DNA of 64,000 nt, from contig NW_003314285.1 in NCBI RefSeq assembly GCF_000143415.4, forward strand, positions 1,928,755 to 1,992,754, given 5' to 3'. The notes beneath the pieces are model-generated. The model did not search any database, was not told the DNA's origin, and was given only the letters and a program-made list of their open reading frames with translations. Source of the stretch: Selaginella moellendorffii (taxonomy: Eukaryota > Streptophyta > Lycopodiopsida > Selaginellales > Selaginellaceae). Shown here in pieces: positions 10,175-20,164 of this stretch; position 1 is the first letter of the stretch, and each line of letters begins with the position of its first letter. Both the position numbers and the translations under genes were made by a program.

Positions 10175-11893
10175 CTACGCGAAATTCCGGGTCTTTTTGG
10201 TCAATCGCAGGGACGCAATTCCACTCGCCAGCAGCGCCGCCGCTGCAATTTTGCCGCCATTTTCAGTGCCGAACTCGGCGACATTGATCCTGGCGTCGAT
10301 CCATTTGTAGAGCGCGAGGTATGAATCATGGCCGAGGAGTGTGTAGAGCAATCGCGCCGGGGAGAGGATAGCCTGGTATGCTGCTGGGAGGTAAACAGTG
10401 AGGCCGAGCGCGTCAAACAGGGCATCCAGGAACCACTCGCTGTGGACCGAGGCAGCGACTCCATTGACGACGATAGTTCCTTGGAGAGTCAATGGATTAT
10501 AGAGGCCGGGCTTTGTAACGATCGAGATTCGTGTGACTGGGAATGGAGTCATGATCGAATTGTTGGTGGGGGATGAAGCGGTCAACACATCTCCGACAAG
10601 AACGTCTTGCGCACGCTTGAATTCGACTCCACCTAGAAATGGTTCGTGAGCTTGGTGGAAAAAAAAGTGGTGGAAGGAAGAGATGACACACACCAGCTTT
10701 GAGCAGCGTTGGCACGAAATGCAGGCGCGAGAGCTCAAGGGTCTTTGAGTGAGATAGTTCCAGGTTGACGAAGTCACTCTTCTGCTCCAAGTCTCGGTGG
10801 CCGAAAGCATAGATTTCACTGAACTCGAGCCTCCCGTTCTTGAGCGTCCCAACCTTCACGACACGACCAGAGGAAAAAGGTTTAGTGGAAGCGATGGATG
10901 ATCAGGATAAATACCTTGTCACCGATTTGGAGCTGGCTCATCATCTTTGTCTCGCCCGTGGAAGTTTGCACCGTTGCATCCCCAGGGAAGCACGCACTCA
11001 CGCAGCCAGCAGCCGCGCCAAGCTGAGCACTCACTCCCAAAACTCCAACGACGCAGAAAGGTGCCAATGGTCCCAGTCCCAAGCAACCTCCAACTCCCAA
11101 CACTCCGGTGATTGCACCTCCGATTGCTCCTGCAAAAAGGAAGGAACGAGCTCAACGAGAAGAACATATGGATCATCCCGAGGGACCTTTCCCTGCTTCT
11201 TCTTTGCAGTCACCAAGCAAGAATCTTCGAGCTGCTTGGTGATCGCCAGAAGAGTTTGTGAGTGAAAGATGCTGCTCGAGTTCCAAGCGCTTCTTGTAGA
11301 GCCTGTCCACGTCACTGCCGGTCATGTACACACCACAGCCGCTCTTCTTAGCGTTGTTTGGGCAAACGATCTGGTAAGCATTCAGTGATTTTTGTTATTG
11401 CAAGATGGTCTATGGAGCTCGCTAAAACTTACAGCACTCTTGCGGCCATAGTTGTCTGTGAACACGAACTGTGTCCCGGATGAATCTGGAGCAGCACCAC
11501 AGCCACCGGTTGCGACCACCTGGAGATAGTTTCCAGTCGTGAGCATGAGAAAGATCAAAGAAACAAAGGTACTTGTGTCTTGTTCTTTACCTTTAGCTTG
11601 AGGTTCTCGGTTCCTCCCCAGTCGCCACTTACCTTAGCAGTGTACTGGAGCCTTCCAGTTTTGACAATCATCTGGCAGATCTTGGTGATTGCGCTCGCAG
11701 GAACCGAGCCCCAAAGCAATGCGGGAGTCTTCGATGCGAGAAGAGATGTCGCGATCTGATCGCCAGTAGTTCCAATGAAGGTGTTTGGCTTGCCTTTGGT
11801 GATCTTGGGAGTCGTGGCTTTGAAACTCACGTCTTGCGCATTGCAAACGCTGGAGATCACAGCAAGAACAAGAAGAAATGAGACACTTTTCAT
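10175..11893 (-). CDS. Secreted Hedgehog-type Hint (Hog) domain protein
   Basis: Six exons: 11893-11591, 11519-11433, 11370-11214, 11129-10915, 10853-10694, 10650-10175. All introns are GT-AG and all phases close, giving 465 residues. Order: signal peptide (1-19, cut after SVCNA), an unrecognised Cys-containing region, a Gly-rich hydrophobic stretch (about 185-225), then a Hint module. That module starts at Cys229 in a CFPGDATV motif and continues with IGDK, an FGHRD motif (Asp275), SRLH (Ser296, His299) and a late GTIVVNGVAAS motif. In Hedgehog proteins the matching Cys, Asp, Thr and His carry out self-cleavage and ester transfer; here Thr is replaced by Ser. By analogy the protein may cleave itself before Cys229. 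That is inference, as is the secretory location. The N-terminal part is not a Hedgehog signalling domain. Broken relatives lie on both sides. Confidence 0.85.
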
Positions 11894-12289
11894 CCTTTCT
11901 CTCGTCTTTCTTTTTCTGTAGCTCTGAGCGCTTCTATGCTAGCTTGCAATCCTTATACATTCATTTCTTGTCGCACAGTAAACATAGTAACAAAACTTAT
12001 AAAGAGAAGGATTTATTTAAGAATAAGGACCTTGACACTGTAGCTCTCACTTATCTGTAGGTCTTGTTCTTGTCGGTCTAAAGCTGAGGTATTGATGATC
12101 ACTGCAAGAAACATTGAAGGTTTCATCACGGCCATAACGAACGGCCATCACGGCCATGGGCTTACTATTAATCCGTCAGTTTCGTACTTCTGGTACCCTG
12201 TAAATAGTTAATGAATGAATGAATGAGTCTACTCCTATCGCTGGAAAGAAAATGTTGAATAGTATATTCGAAATTTGAAACTTTGGAAA
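11894..12289 (-). promoter_or_regulatory. Upstream region of the Hint gene, duplicated elsewhere
   Basis: This intergenic stretch contains GAGGTATTGATG and a TGCAAGAAAcATTgAAGGTTTCATC block. Diverged copies occur at about 60900-61110 and 62600-62790, so it was duplicated along with gene pieces. It presumably holds the promoter; no single TATA box can be assigned with confidence. Confidence 0.45.
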
Positions 12290-12800
12290 AGCTACTTCCT
12301 TTGGAGCAGCACTGCCGCGGCCGCGATCTTGCCGCGCCTAAGTGGGAGAGGTTGATTCTAGCGTCGATCCATTTGTAGAGTGCGAGGTATGAGTCGTGGC
12401 CAAGAGAGGATCTCCCAGGAGCGCGTCAAACAGGGCATCCAAATCGCTGTAGACGGACGATCACTGGATTGAAGTGAAGATTTTGGACGAAATGAAAGTG
12501 AGAGAGCTCGAGGCTGACGAAATGGCTTGTTTGATCCGAGTCTCGGTGCCCGAAAGCGTAAATATCACTAAAAATTAGCCTCAAAATACCCGCTCCTGTT
12601 GCTTCTAGGATCGAAGGCTTTTGCTCGAGGCTGTCGCAGGAAGAGGTAACATTTGAGATCAAGTCATGAGACCTTGATCCATTTCTTCTTGTTCTTTTTT
12701 CCCGGGAGAGTTTGTGAGTGACGTTCACGTCACTGCTGGTCAAGGTACACGCTACAGCCAGTTCGTCCAGCGTTCCTCGAACAGAGAGACGAGCATAAAA
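12290..12800 (-). pseudogene. Decayed Hint gene copy (exon 3, 5 and 6 pieces)
   Basis: On the minus strand a shortened exon-3 piece (SSDVNVTHKLS-like, with an internal deletion) is followed by an exon-5 piece with the diagnostic IYAFGHRD motif (about 12560-12500). A last-exon piece with ATCCATTTGTAGAG and GAGTCGTGGCC words then follows near 12340-12430. The CFPGD catalytic start and the signal peptide are missing. Same orientation as the intact gene, so the locus was a head-to-tail array. Confidence 0.7.
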
Positions 12801-13239
12801 CTTCTTCCGGACCATATTGCGCGAAGAAATTTCTCTCCTTTGCTTGACGAAGAGTTCATCTTCCACGTATTTTATGAATTCTTGAAGGCGATCACATGGT
12901 AAAGATCTGCAAAACTGTTCATCAGGTGTTTAAAAACGAAAGAATGCAATAAATATTAGAAGGATTCACCACTGGAACTCTGCCATTCATTGACCCTGCC
13001 CGTTTAGCGTCGAGGCATTGAACTGATTGATCCCGAGCTCGCAATTCGAAGGTAGAGAGTTTTAAAAGCGAGAAACAGTGATAAACTTCCGGTCGCTTGA
13101 AAGAGTTGTGGGAAAACCAAAATTTTTGGCCTATTGCACAGACAAAATCGGTATAGCTCTCCGGTCAGTTGATCGAGAGGAACAGGACCCTTTCTTTCTT
13201 TTCTTCTTTTCTTCTTTTCTAGTCGTCGTGCCAAAGCAG
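12801..13239. other. Intergenic, no gene seen
   Basis: No supported coding frame or RNA gene. It includes a T/C-rich run near 13190-13220 just beyond the DPY30 stop codon, likely its 3' untranslated region. Confidence 0.5.
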
Positions 13240-13659
13240 CTAGCTTGTTGGAGCTTGCGTTGACACGAGAGGAACAGGAAGAAACGCGCTAGTCGTGCAC
13301 TTGTGATAAGTGACAGTAGCATCAACTTCGTTCGCCAAAGGCCGAGGAACCAAACGAATCACTTCCGCTTTGACATTGCTCAGAGGATCCGGCCGCGGCG
13401 GCGCATTCTTTAGCATGAACTTCGCCAGATACTCCAATGGCCTTTGCGGTCTGCTAGAAACACGATAACAATACCCATGAAAAATCTCGTTGTTACCTCT
13501 GTAGCGTCAAGGCCTCGAGCCCCTGCGCCAAAACAGGTACCACATTGTTTTCCTGCCAAGAAAAATCGAAGCTTTGATCACAAACAAGAACCACACGGTG
13601 CTTACCAGATAGCAGCGCGTTGGCAGCGCCGTGACCTCCACCCTGGGCGGTTGCTCCAT
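13240..13659 (-). CDS. DPY30: DPY30-domain protein, COMPASS histone methyltransferase subunit
   Basis: Three exons (13659-13606, 13552-13497, 13450-13240), GT-AG introns, 106 residues. The joined product has the Dpy-30 dimerisation motif: LPTRCYL, then NVVPVLAQGLEAL, then RPxRPLEYLAKFMLKN. In the family this two-helix motif forms a dimer that binds ASH2 in the COMPASS complex, which methylates histone H3 lysine 4 in the nucleus. The start is the first ATG in frame; upstream in-frame codons to 13725 lack an ATG. The tail after the motif (about 55 residues) is longer than in animal DPY30 and unrecognised. A T-rich run follows the stop. Confidence 0.85.
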
Positions 13660-13828
13660 TACGACTAAACGATGGTAAGCGTAGCGATTACCACCATCGT
13701 CGTTCAGCTGCAACGCTTGAACCAACGGCTGGAAATCGTCCTAGTCAGTTGACGTGGCAATGACGTGGCGAGCGATGCCATTTTATGCTGACGCAGCCCT
13801 ACATTGTTTCGTGGCAACCTTTTAAGTG

Positions 13829-13842
13829 GAGTCCGCCACCTT
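13829..13842 (+). promoter_or_regulatory. AGTCCGCCACCTT motif
   Basis: AAGTGGAGTCCGCCACCTT here recurs as TTTAAAGTCCGCCACCTTTT near 22877 and as ATAGTCCGCCACCTTTT near 22915. All three sit upstream of minus-strand genes (DPY30; the coiled-coil gene starting at 22833). A shared promoter element is possible; see findings. Confidence 0.35.
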
Positions 13843-13860
13843 GTGTGGAGGGGGATTAGG

Positions 13861-13934
13861 AGGGATGTAGCGCAGATAGGTAGCGCATTTGTTTCGGGAA
13901 CAAAAGGCCGCAGGTTCAAATCCTGTCATCCCTA
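13861..13934 (+). tRNA. trnP-CGG: tRNA-Pro (CGG), plastid/bacterial type
   Basis: 74 nt folding as a full cloverleaf: acceptor AGGGATG/CATCCCT, D stem GCGC/GCGC, anticodon stem TTTGT/ACAAA with loop TTCGGGA (anticodon CGG), T loop TTCAAAT. The body matches plastid tRNA-Pro (UGG) as I remember it and is unlike eukaryotic cytosolic tRNA-Pro. A-box (TAGCGCAGATAGG) and B-box (GGTTCAAATCC) are present, so RNA polymerase III could transcribe it. CCA is not encoded. No T-run follows before the second tRNA, so it may be co-transcribed with that gene. Confidence 0.9.
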
Positions 13935-14009
13935 TCGACGTTCGTTAAAAGAAACACTAAGAAAGTATAAAAGCCGAGGAACGAAAGAGGCATGCTGTGG
14001 AGCATACAT

Positions 14010-14083
14010 AGGGATGTAGCGCAGATAGGTAGCGCGTTTGTTTAGGGAACAAAAGGACGCAGGTTCAAATCCTGTCATCCCTA
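14010..14083 (+). tRNA. trnP-AGG: tRNA-Pro (AGG), plastid/bacterial type
   Basis: Differs from the tRNA at 13861 at only three positions, one of which is the wobble base: loop TTAGGGA, anticodon AGG. Same plastid-type body and complete cloverleaf. A TTTTTT run at 14091-14096 is a good polymerase III terminator. With A34 read as inosine it would decode CCU, CCC and CCA, while the neighbour decodes CCG, so together they cover the Pro box. Confidence 0.9.
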
Positions 14084-14090
14084 TAGGCTC

Positions 14091-14096
14091 TTTTTT
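14091..14096 (+). terminator. Polymerase III T-run terminator
   Basis: TTTTTT seven bases after the second tRNA-Pro; none follows the first. Confidence 0.7.
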
Positions 14097-14151
14097 GTTC
14101 TGCCAGTGATCTTAGATACGTTTTCCATTTCTCTTTTTGGAGCTCGCGGCT

Positions 14152-15499
14152 ATGGCTTGGGGAGGATTGCTTGGTTTCGATCATGGAATAATCCAGGCGC
14201 CATTGGGTCCAGACATCTCGGGGCCTGCTCTCGTAGCAGCGGTTGCAAATGCGGGGGCGATTGGAGTTCTTCGAGCTCCAGATCAGGTAAAAAACCTTTC
14301 TTTTTTTGCAAGGAAAAACGGGAATTTGACGACTCCAGGATGAGCCCGAGGTGCTGAGGGGGATGGTGAAGCGAACCAGGGAGCTGACGGATCGATCGTT
14401 TGGAGTGGGGATCATCCTGGATTTTCCACACGAGAAGATGCTCGAGGCTGTGATCCAGGAGCGTGTCGCTGTGCTGATGGTTTACTGGGGTGAATTTGGG
14501 AGTCATCTTGTCGACAAGATGCACCAAGCCGGAGTGAAAGTCGTGCATCAGGTTCGTGAGAAAAAAAAAAATGGCAGCTTTGTCGTGATTTTCTCGGGTT
14601 TTCGCACACGCAGGTAGGATCAGTGGCCGAGGCCAAAGACGCAGCGCTTGCTGGTGTGGATGCGATCATCGTCCAAGGTGTTGAAGCTGGCGGCCATGTC
14701 CGTGGAAAGGTGGTGATTTTCTCTTGAAACTTTCTTTCAAAGACTTACGTAGAGGTGAATTTTGGTCGTGAAGGAGGGACTCATAGCGCTGTTGCCCAAA
14801 GTTGTGGATGCCGTTTGGAAGTATAAGATTCCCGTGATTGCGGCTGGAGGGATCGTTGATGCTCGTGGCTATGTCGCTGCTTTGGCACTTGGTGCGAAGG
14901 GAGTTTGCCTTGGAACAAGGTAAAGTGTTTCGATTAGTTCTTGAGTTTTCATCCGCGAAAGCTTACATTTTTCTTGGAAAGATTTCTTGCTACCTTGGAG
15001 TCGAATGCGCATCCGATCTACAAGAAAATGGTGCTGGCCGCGTCCGCTGGCGATACCGAGCTCAACAACATTTTCGGAAGGAAACGGTGGCCAAATGCTC
15101 CACAGAGAGTGATCAAAACTCCATTTTTCCTGGAGTGGAGAGACAAGCTCGGCCCCGACGAGTCCGAGCAAGGGCAGGTGACGATCGGTGAAACAATCGT
15201 CCATGGCAAAGTACGATCGAGCTCACGCTTCGCCAAAGATCTTTCTAAGCCCCCCCCCCATTCTCTTGCAGAAGGAAGAGGTGAAGCGCTTCTCTGGAAA
15301 AGTTCCCAATTCCTCCGCGACTGGGAAGATCGAGGAGATGGCAATGTACGCGGGCGAGGGCGTGGGGTTGATCGATGAGATCTTGCCCGCCGCGAGCGTC
15401 GTCCGGGGACTGGTGGAAGGCGCCCAAAACATCATCCGCTACCATCTCCAAGTGCCCTGGGACGACAACGCCAACAAGCCCCACGCCTACATGGCATAG
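14152..15499 (+). CDS. Nitronate monooxygenase (2-nitropropane dioxygenase family)
   Basis: Six exons: 14152-14286, 14339-14551, 14614-14709, 14774-14919, 14982-15210, 15272-15499; 348 residues. FMN-dependent TIM-barrel enzymes of this family oxidise nitronates such as propionate-3-nitronate. Visible signatures are GIIQAPLGP near the N-terminus, [13 protein letters not shown] with the catalytic His in the GGH triplet, and [22 protein letters not shown], the phosphate-binding loop. The length is typical. The start is the first ATG, 68 bp after the second tRNA-Pro; the open frame upstream lacks ATG. Introns are 50-65 bp. No targeting peptide is evident. Confidence 0.9.
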
Positions 15500-15603
15500 T
15501 CTCAAGCGGCCACGTCAGCGTTTACGTGTAAGGGCTTCCACGTCTGCCTGTATTAAAGGCTTTGGTGTTTTTTAAAAGGGGTGCCCTGCCCTAGCGGGGT
15601 CTT

Positions 15604-18600
15604 ATGGAGTGCGTCTACATCCCCGTCCAGAATTCGCAAGAGGAGGTGCGCGTAGGGCTCGATCAGCTGCCGCGCGATCCAGCCGACATTGTCGACATCC
15701 TCAAGGCCGAGCAAGCGCCGCTCCATCTCTGGCTCACATTCGCGGTATGTGCTCTCGCTCGCGGGTCCAGGGCAACGTATGGCAAATGTGGGAGCGCTGA
15801 TGAGTTTTTTTTCTTGCGCAGCGCGAGTATTTCAAACAGGACAAAGTCAAGGAGTTCCTGCAGATATTGGAAGAAGGCTCCAGTCCAGGTATGTGATGTT
15901 TTTGTAGGAGAAGCATTGGTAAATGGATCGAATAGTTTTTTTTTTCTTGTTCTTGTTCTCACTTTTTTCTTGTTCTTCTTTGTAGAGATCGATGAGTACT
16001 ATAGCGATGTGAAGTACGATCGAATAGCCATTCTAAATGCGCTAGGTGCTTACTACACGAACCTTGGGAAGATAGAATTTAAGCAGCGCGATGAGCACTT
16101 TATTCGCGCTACACACTACTACAACAAAGCCACTAGAATCGACTATGACGAGCCCACGACATGGGCCGGAAAAGGTAGATGAGAAGAAAAAATCAAACGT
16201 TTCTTTCTGATGTCGTCGTAATGTTACTTCGTTCATTTCAGGTCAGCTGCTCCTTGCAAAGGGGGACTACGAGCAGATGTTTGATGTTTTTAAGATCGTG
16301 CTGGATGTGCGGCCTGATAACCTCCTAGCGTTGCTTGGCCAAGTAAGCTCTTGATGTCCTTGTGTTCCTCGAGCTTGAAAGTAAGCTGGCAGGCGTGTGC
16401 GCAATTTAACCGTGGACGTTTCCAAGAATCGCTGGGACTGTATAAGGTGCAATCTCTTTCATTTTGATCGTATTCTGAAAGTAACTTCTTTATCTCTTTC
16501 TCGCAGAGAGTATTACAGATGCATCCGGGTTGTCCCGCATCTGTCAGGCTTGGCCTCGGTTTTTGCCGTTACCGCTTGGGACAGCTGAGCAAGGCACGCC
16601 AGGCTTTCCAAAGGGTTCTTCAGGTATTTTTCGTCATTTTCGGTTGCGGGTGTCCTAACTTCGTTTGTTCTAGCTGGACCCTGAGAATTTAGATGCCCTT
16701 GTCGCGCTGGGAATTATGGATATCAACGCTAACGATGGTACTTTTGAGGTTCTTGATTTTCCGTTTCTGGTCGACTAAAAACACATTACAGCGGAGTCTG
16801 TTCAGGAAGGCACAAAGAAAATGCTCGAGGCTTTTGAGATATATCCGTATTGCGCAACGGCTCTCAATCACCTTGCAAATCATTATTTTTATACGGAGCA
16901 ACACGGTGTTGTTGAGCAGCTGATGGAAACCGCTTTGGCGTCAACTGACAATGCGCTCATAAAATCGCAGTCCTATTTTAATTTGGCTCGATCGTATCAT
17001 AGTAAGGTGAGTGTCTCGCCTGTGCGTGTCTCGCCTTGTTTCTGACATTATCTTAGGGAGATTACGACAAAGCTGCCGCCTACTACAGGGCCTCCGTGCA
17101 GGAGCTGAAGTCTCCAAAGGATTTTATACTTCCTTATTATGGTTAGTTCATTGACAGTTCGTGTTTCGGCACTGAGTACAATAATTTTCTGAACTCAACA
17201 AGGCTTGGGGCAGGTCCAACTCAAACTAAATGACTTGAAGTCAGCCTTGTCAAATTTTGAAAAGGTTTTGGACGTTCATCCTGAGAACTGTGAAACTTTG
17301 AAGGTACGATGTTGTTTTCTCCTCTGGTCCTCTAATGGATTGCTCTGTAGGTCGTCGGGTACATACACTTGCAGCAAGGTAGAAACGATAAGGCATTAGA
17401 AAGCTTCAGAAAAGCTGCCAAAGTGAGCCCTCGGGATGTTGATGTGAGTTGAAAGTATGTTTTATCTCTGTAGTTGATGAGTCTTGTAAAACGCAGGCAT
17501 GGATTGAAATAGGGGAGCTCCTTGTATCTACAGATTTTTCTGCAGCTTTGGATGCGTTTAAGACGGTGAGGTTTCATTCTCGTACCTTTATTTTAGTAAC
17601 GCTCCTCTCCGGGTCTAGGCACACAATCTGCAAACCAAGAGTGGGGAGAAAGTTCCGCTTGGCCTTTTGAACAACATCGGCGTGCTTCATTTTGAGCGTG
17701 GTGAATACAAGGTTTGTGTGTTTACGTGCTTTCTTGGTGCTGATTTGTTTTCATGCAGCTCGCAGAAGGAGCTTATTATGAAGCATTAGGTGAAGGTCCA
17801 TGGAAAGAATTCAATGAAAATAATTTTTCTACCATTACCGGAGGAGACGGGCCTTTGGAAAAATTTGATGTATTTCAACGAATTGAAGAGCAAGGAACCT
17901 CGCTAGACATACCAGCTGAAAAAGTAACTGTTCTCTTCAACTTGGCACGCTTATTTGAGCAGTTGCACGAGACGGAAAAAGCAAATTTATTGTACCAGCT
18001 TATTCTTTTCAAGGTAAAGTGGTCAAGACTTATCAATTATCTTACTGACTTCCTCCTCTTTTAAGCATCCGAGTTACGTGGATGCTTACTTGCGTCTTGC
18101 AGCCATGGCTGAAGCAAGAAATAACTTGAGTCTCAGCATGGAATTGGTAAGCGTGCGGTTTTCCTTTTTTATTTTCACCATATAGTTGTTCTATAACAGG
18201 TACAGAAAGGGCTTAAAGAAGACGACAATGATGTGGACATTCTGTCTTTTCGAGGAAGCCTTGAGCTGAAAGCAGACGAATGGCTCAAAGCTAAGGATAC
18301 TCTGAAGGGAATACAGAGTGTCTCAGACGGGAAAGATAGTTTTTCGAACCTGGCGCTGGTAATTTTAACGTTGTGCTAGATGCACGTTGATATTAACGTA
18401 TTCAATACAGGGAAACTGGAATTATTTCGCAGCAACTCGTAGTGAAAAGCGGGATCCTAAGTTGGAAGCCACACACCTAGAAAAAGCTAGAGAATTGTAT
18501 CAAAAGGCAAGTAGAATATTGGACTGAGTGCGGGTACTCTGACCACGGTGCATCTGCAGGTTTTGACGCAAAAGTCCAACAACATGTACGCAGCAAACGG

Positions 18601-20031
18601 ACTAGGAATAGTTTTCTCCGAGAAAGGAATGTTCGACATTGCCAAGGATATCTTCACTCAGGTGCATATTGATTCGTACTCATTAGTTTCTGAGGCTCCA
18701 AACCCAGGTGCAAGAAGCAGCTTCTGGTAACGTTGCTGTGGAGATGCCTGATGTCTGGGTAAATCTGGCTCATGTATATCTTGCTCAGGGTCATTTCGGC
18801 TTGGCAGTAAAAATGGTTGTACTTCTCAAATTACTATTGCCAGCATTTCTGATTTTATTTTTATCCGTTACAGTATCAGAATTGTCTACGAAGGTTCTAC
18901 TTTAACACCGAAACGAACATCTTGCTTTATCTGGCGCGCACGCATTATGAAGCGGAGCAATGGCAAGAATGCAAACGCGTACTTATGCATGCTATTCATA
19001 TGGCACCGTCGAATTACATGCTCCGGTTCGATGCTGCAATCACTATGCAAAAGTTCTCTACTGCAACACTTCAAAAACAGAAACGCACTGCCGATGAGGT
19101 ATGTTTGCTTCTTCTTTTTTTTTTCTTTTCACGCATGGCTGAGTTTTATTTGTACCTCTAGGTTCGTCAATCCGTAGCAGAAGTGAAAAATGCAGTTCGT
19201 CTCTTCACCCAGCTATCACTGATAAGTTCTCATCACATGCACGGATTCGATGAGAAGAAGATTGGAATGCATGTCGACTACTGCAAGCATCTGCTAGATG
19301 CTGCAAAGCTCCATCTTGAGGCTGCTGAGCGGGAAGAGCAACAAAACCGGCAAAAGCAAGAAGTGGCTCGGCAGCTTGCAATGGCTCAAGAAGCTCAAAG
19401 GAAAGCCGATGAAGAGCGAAAACTCCAGGTTGGCGGCTTCGAGTTGCTTCTCCGAATTCTCTCTTATGGTTTGAATGGTTCCAGATTGAGAAACGAAAGC
19501 GAGAAGAAGAGCATCGCAGAGTCATGGAACAAGAGCTACACTTCCAGCGCGTGAAGGTGAGCAAGCACTTCCGCGCTTTCGAAACTAAATGCAGTGCTTT
19601 CCAGGAAACGTGGAAGTACAACCTCGATGACGAAGGCAACGAGAGGAAATCGCGAAGGAAGGAGAAGAAGAAGAGGAAGAAGAAGCAGCGGAACGAGCAG
19701 GCCGAGGAGGAGGAAGTGGAGGCCGAGGAAGGCACGCAACCAGAGCCCGAGGAGGAGGAGGCGGAAGCGGAAGCTCCGGTAGCGTCGGAGGAAGAGGAGG
19801 AAGAACCGGTAAGTAGCTCCCGTTTTATTCCTCCAGGATCTTCTCTCATTGCTCTTGCTCCAGGTGAAGAAGAGTGGCAAATCTCGTCTCAAGCGCGCTC
19901 GCTCGGAAGAATCCGACGACGAAGCGACGGACCGCCCGTCTCAACCCATCGAAGAGCCGGAGAGTGACAACGAAAGCGATCGAGGAGCCAAGCGCAAGAA
20001 AACCGCCATCTCGGACTCGGAGAGCGAGTAG
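15604..20031 (+). CDS. CTR9: CTR9 homolog, Paf1 complex TPR subunit
   Basis: 24 exons can be joined without a frame break (15604-15744, 15822-15888, 15986-16174, 16242-16342, 16393-16446, 16507-16623, 16674-16737, 16792-17006, 17057-17141, 17203-17303, 17351-17443, 17497-17565, 17619-17711, 17759-18013, 18066-18146, 18200-18358, 18411-18506, 18560-18661, 18708-18815, 18874-19098, 19162-19428, 19485-19556, 19605-19808, 19864-20031), giving about 1041 residues, close to plant CTR9 (VIP6/ELF8). TPR repeats fill the protein to about residue 800. A coiled Glu/Arg-rich helix and a Lys-rich then acidic tail ending in SDSESE follow, as in the family. CTR9 scaffolds the Paf1 complex on elongating RNA polymerase II. 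The intron at 18507 starts GC, not GT. Confidence 0.92.
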
Positions 20032-20164
20032 AACAGAACACATCCTCTTTTCAGGGAAAATTCTCCGGGCATGGAATATGCCCTGTACAATGTACGAATA
20101 TGCTCTGAATATGGAAAGAAAATTGTAGTTAGCCCTAACAAGGGTTTGGGCGGAGCGAGCGTCC

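Noticed and set aside
19205-19892. Long minus-strand frames opposite CTR9 exons
   Set aside because: Antisense shadows of acidic, repeat-rich exons; Ser/Leu-rich by base complement only.
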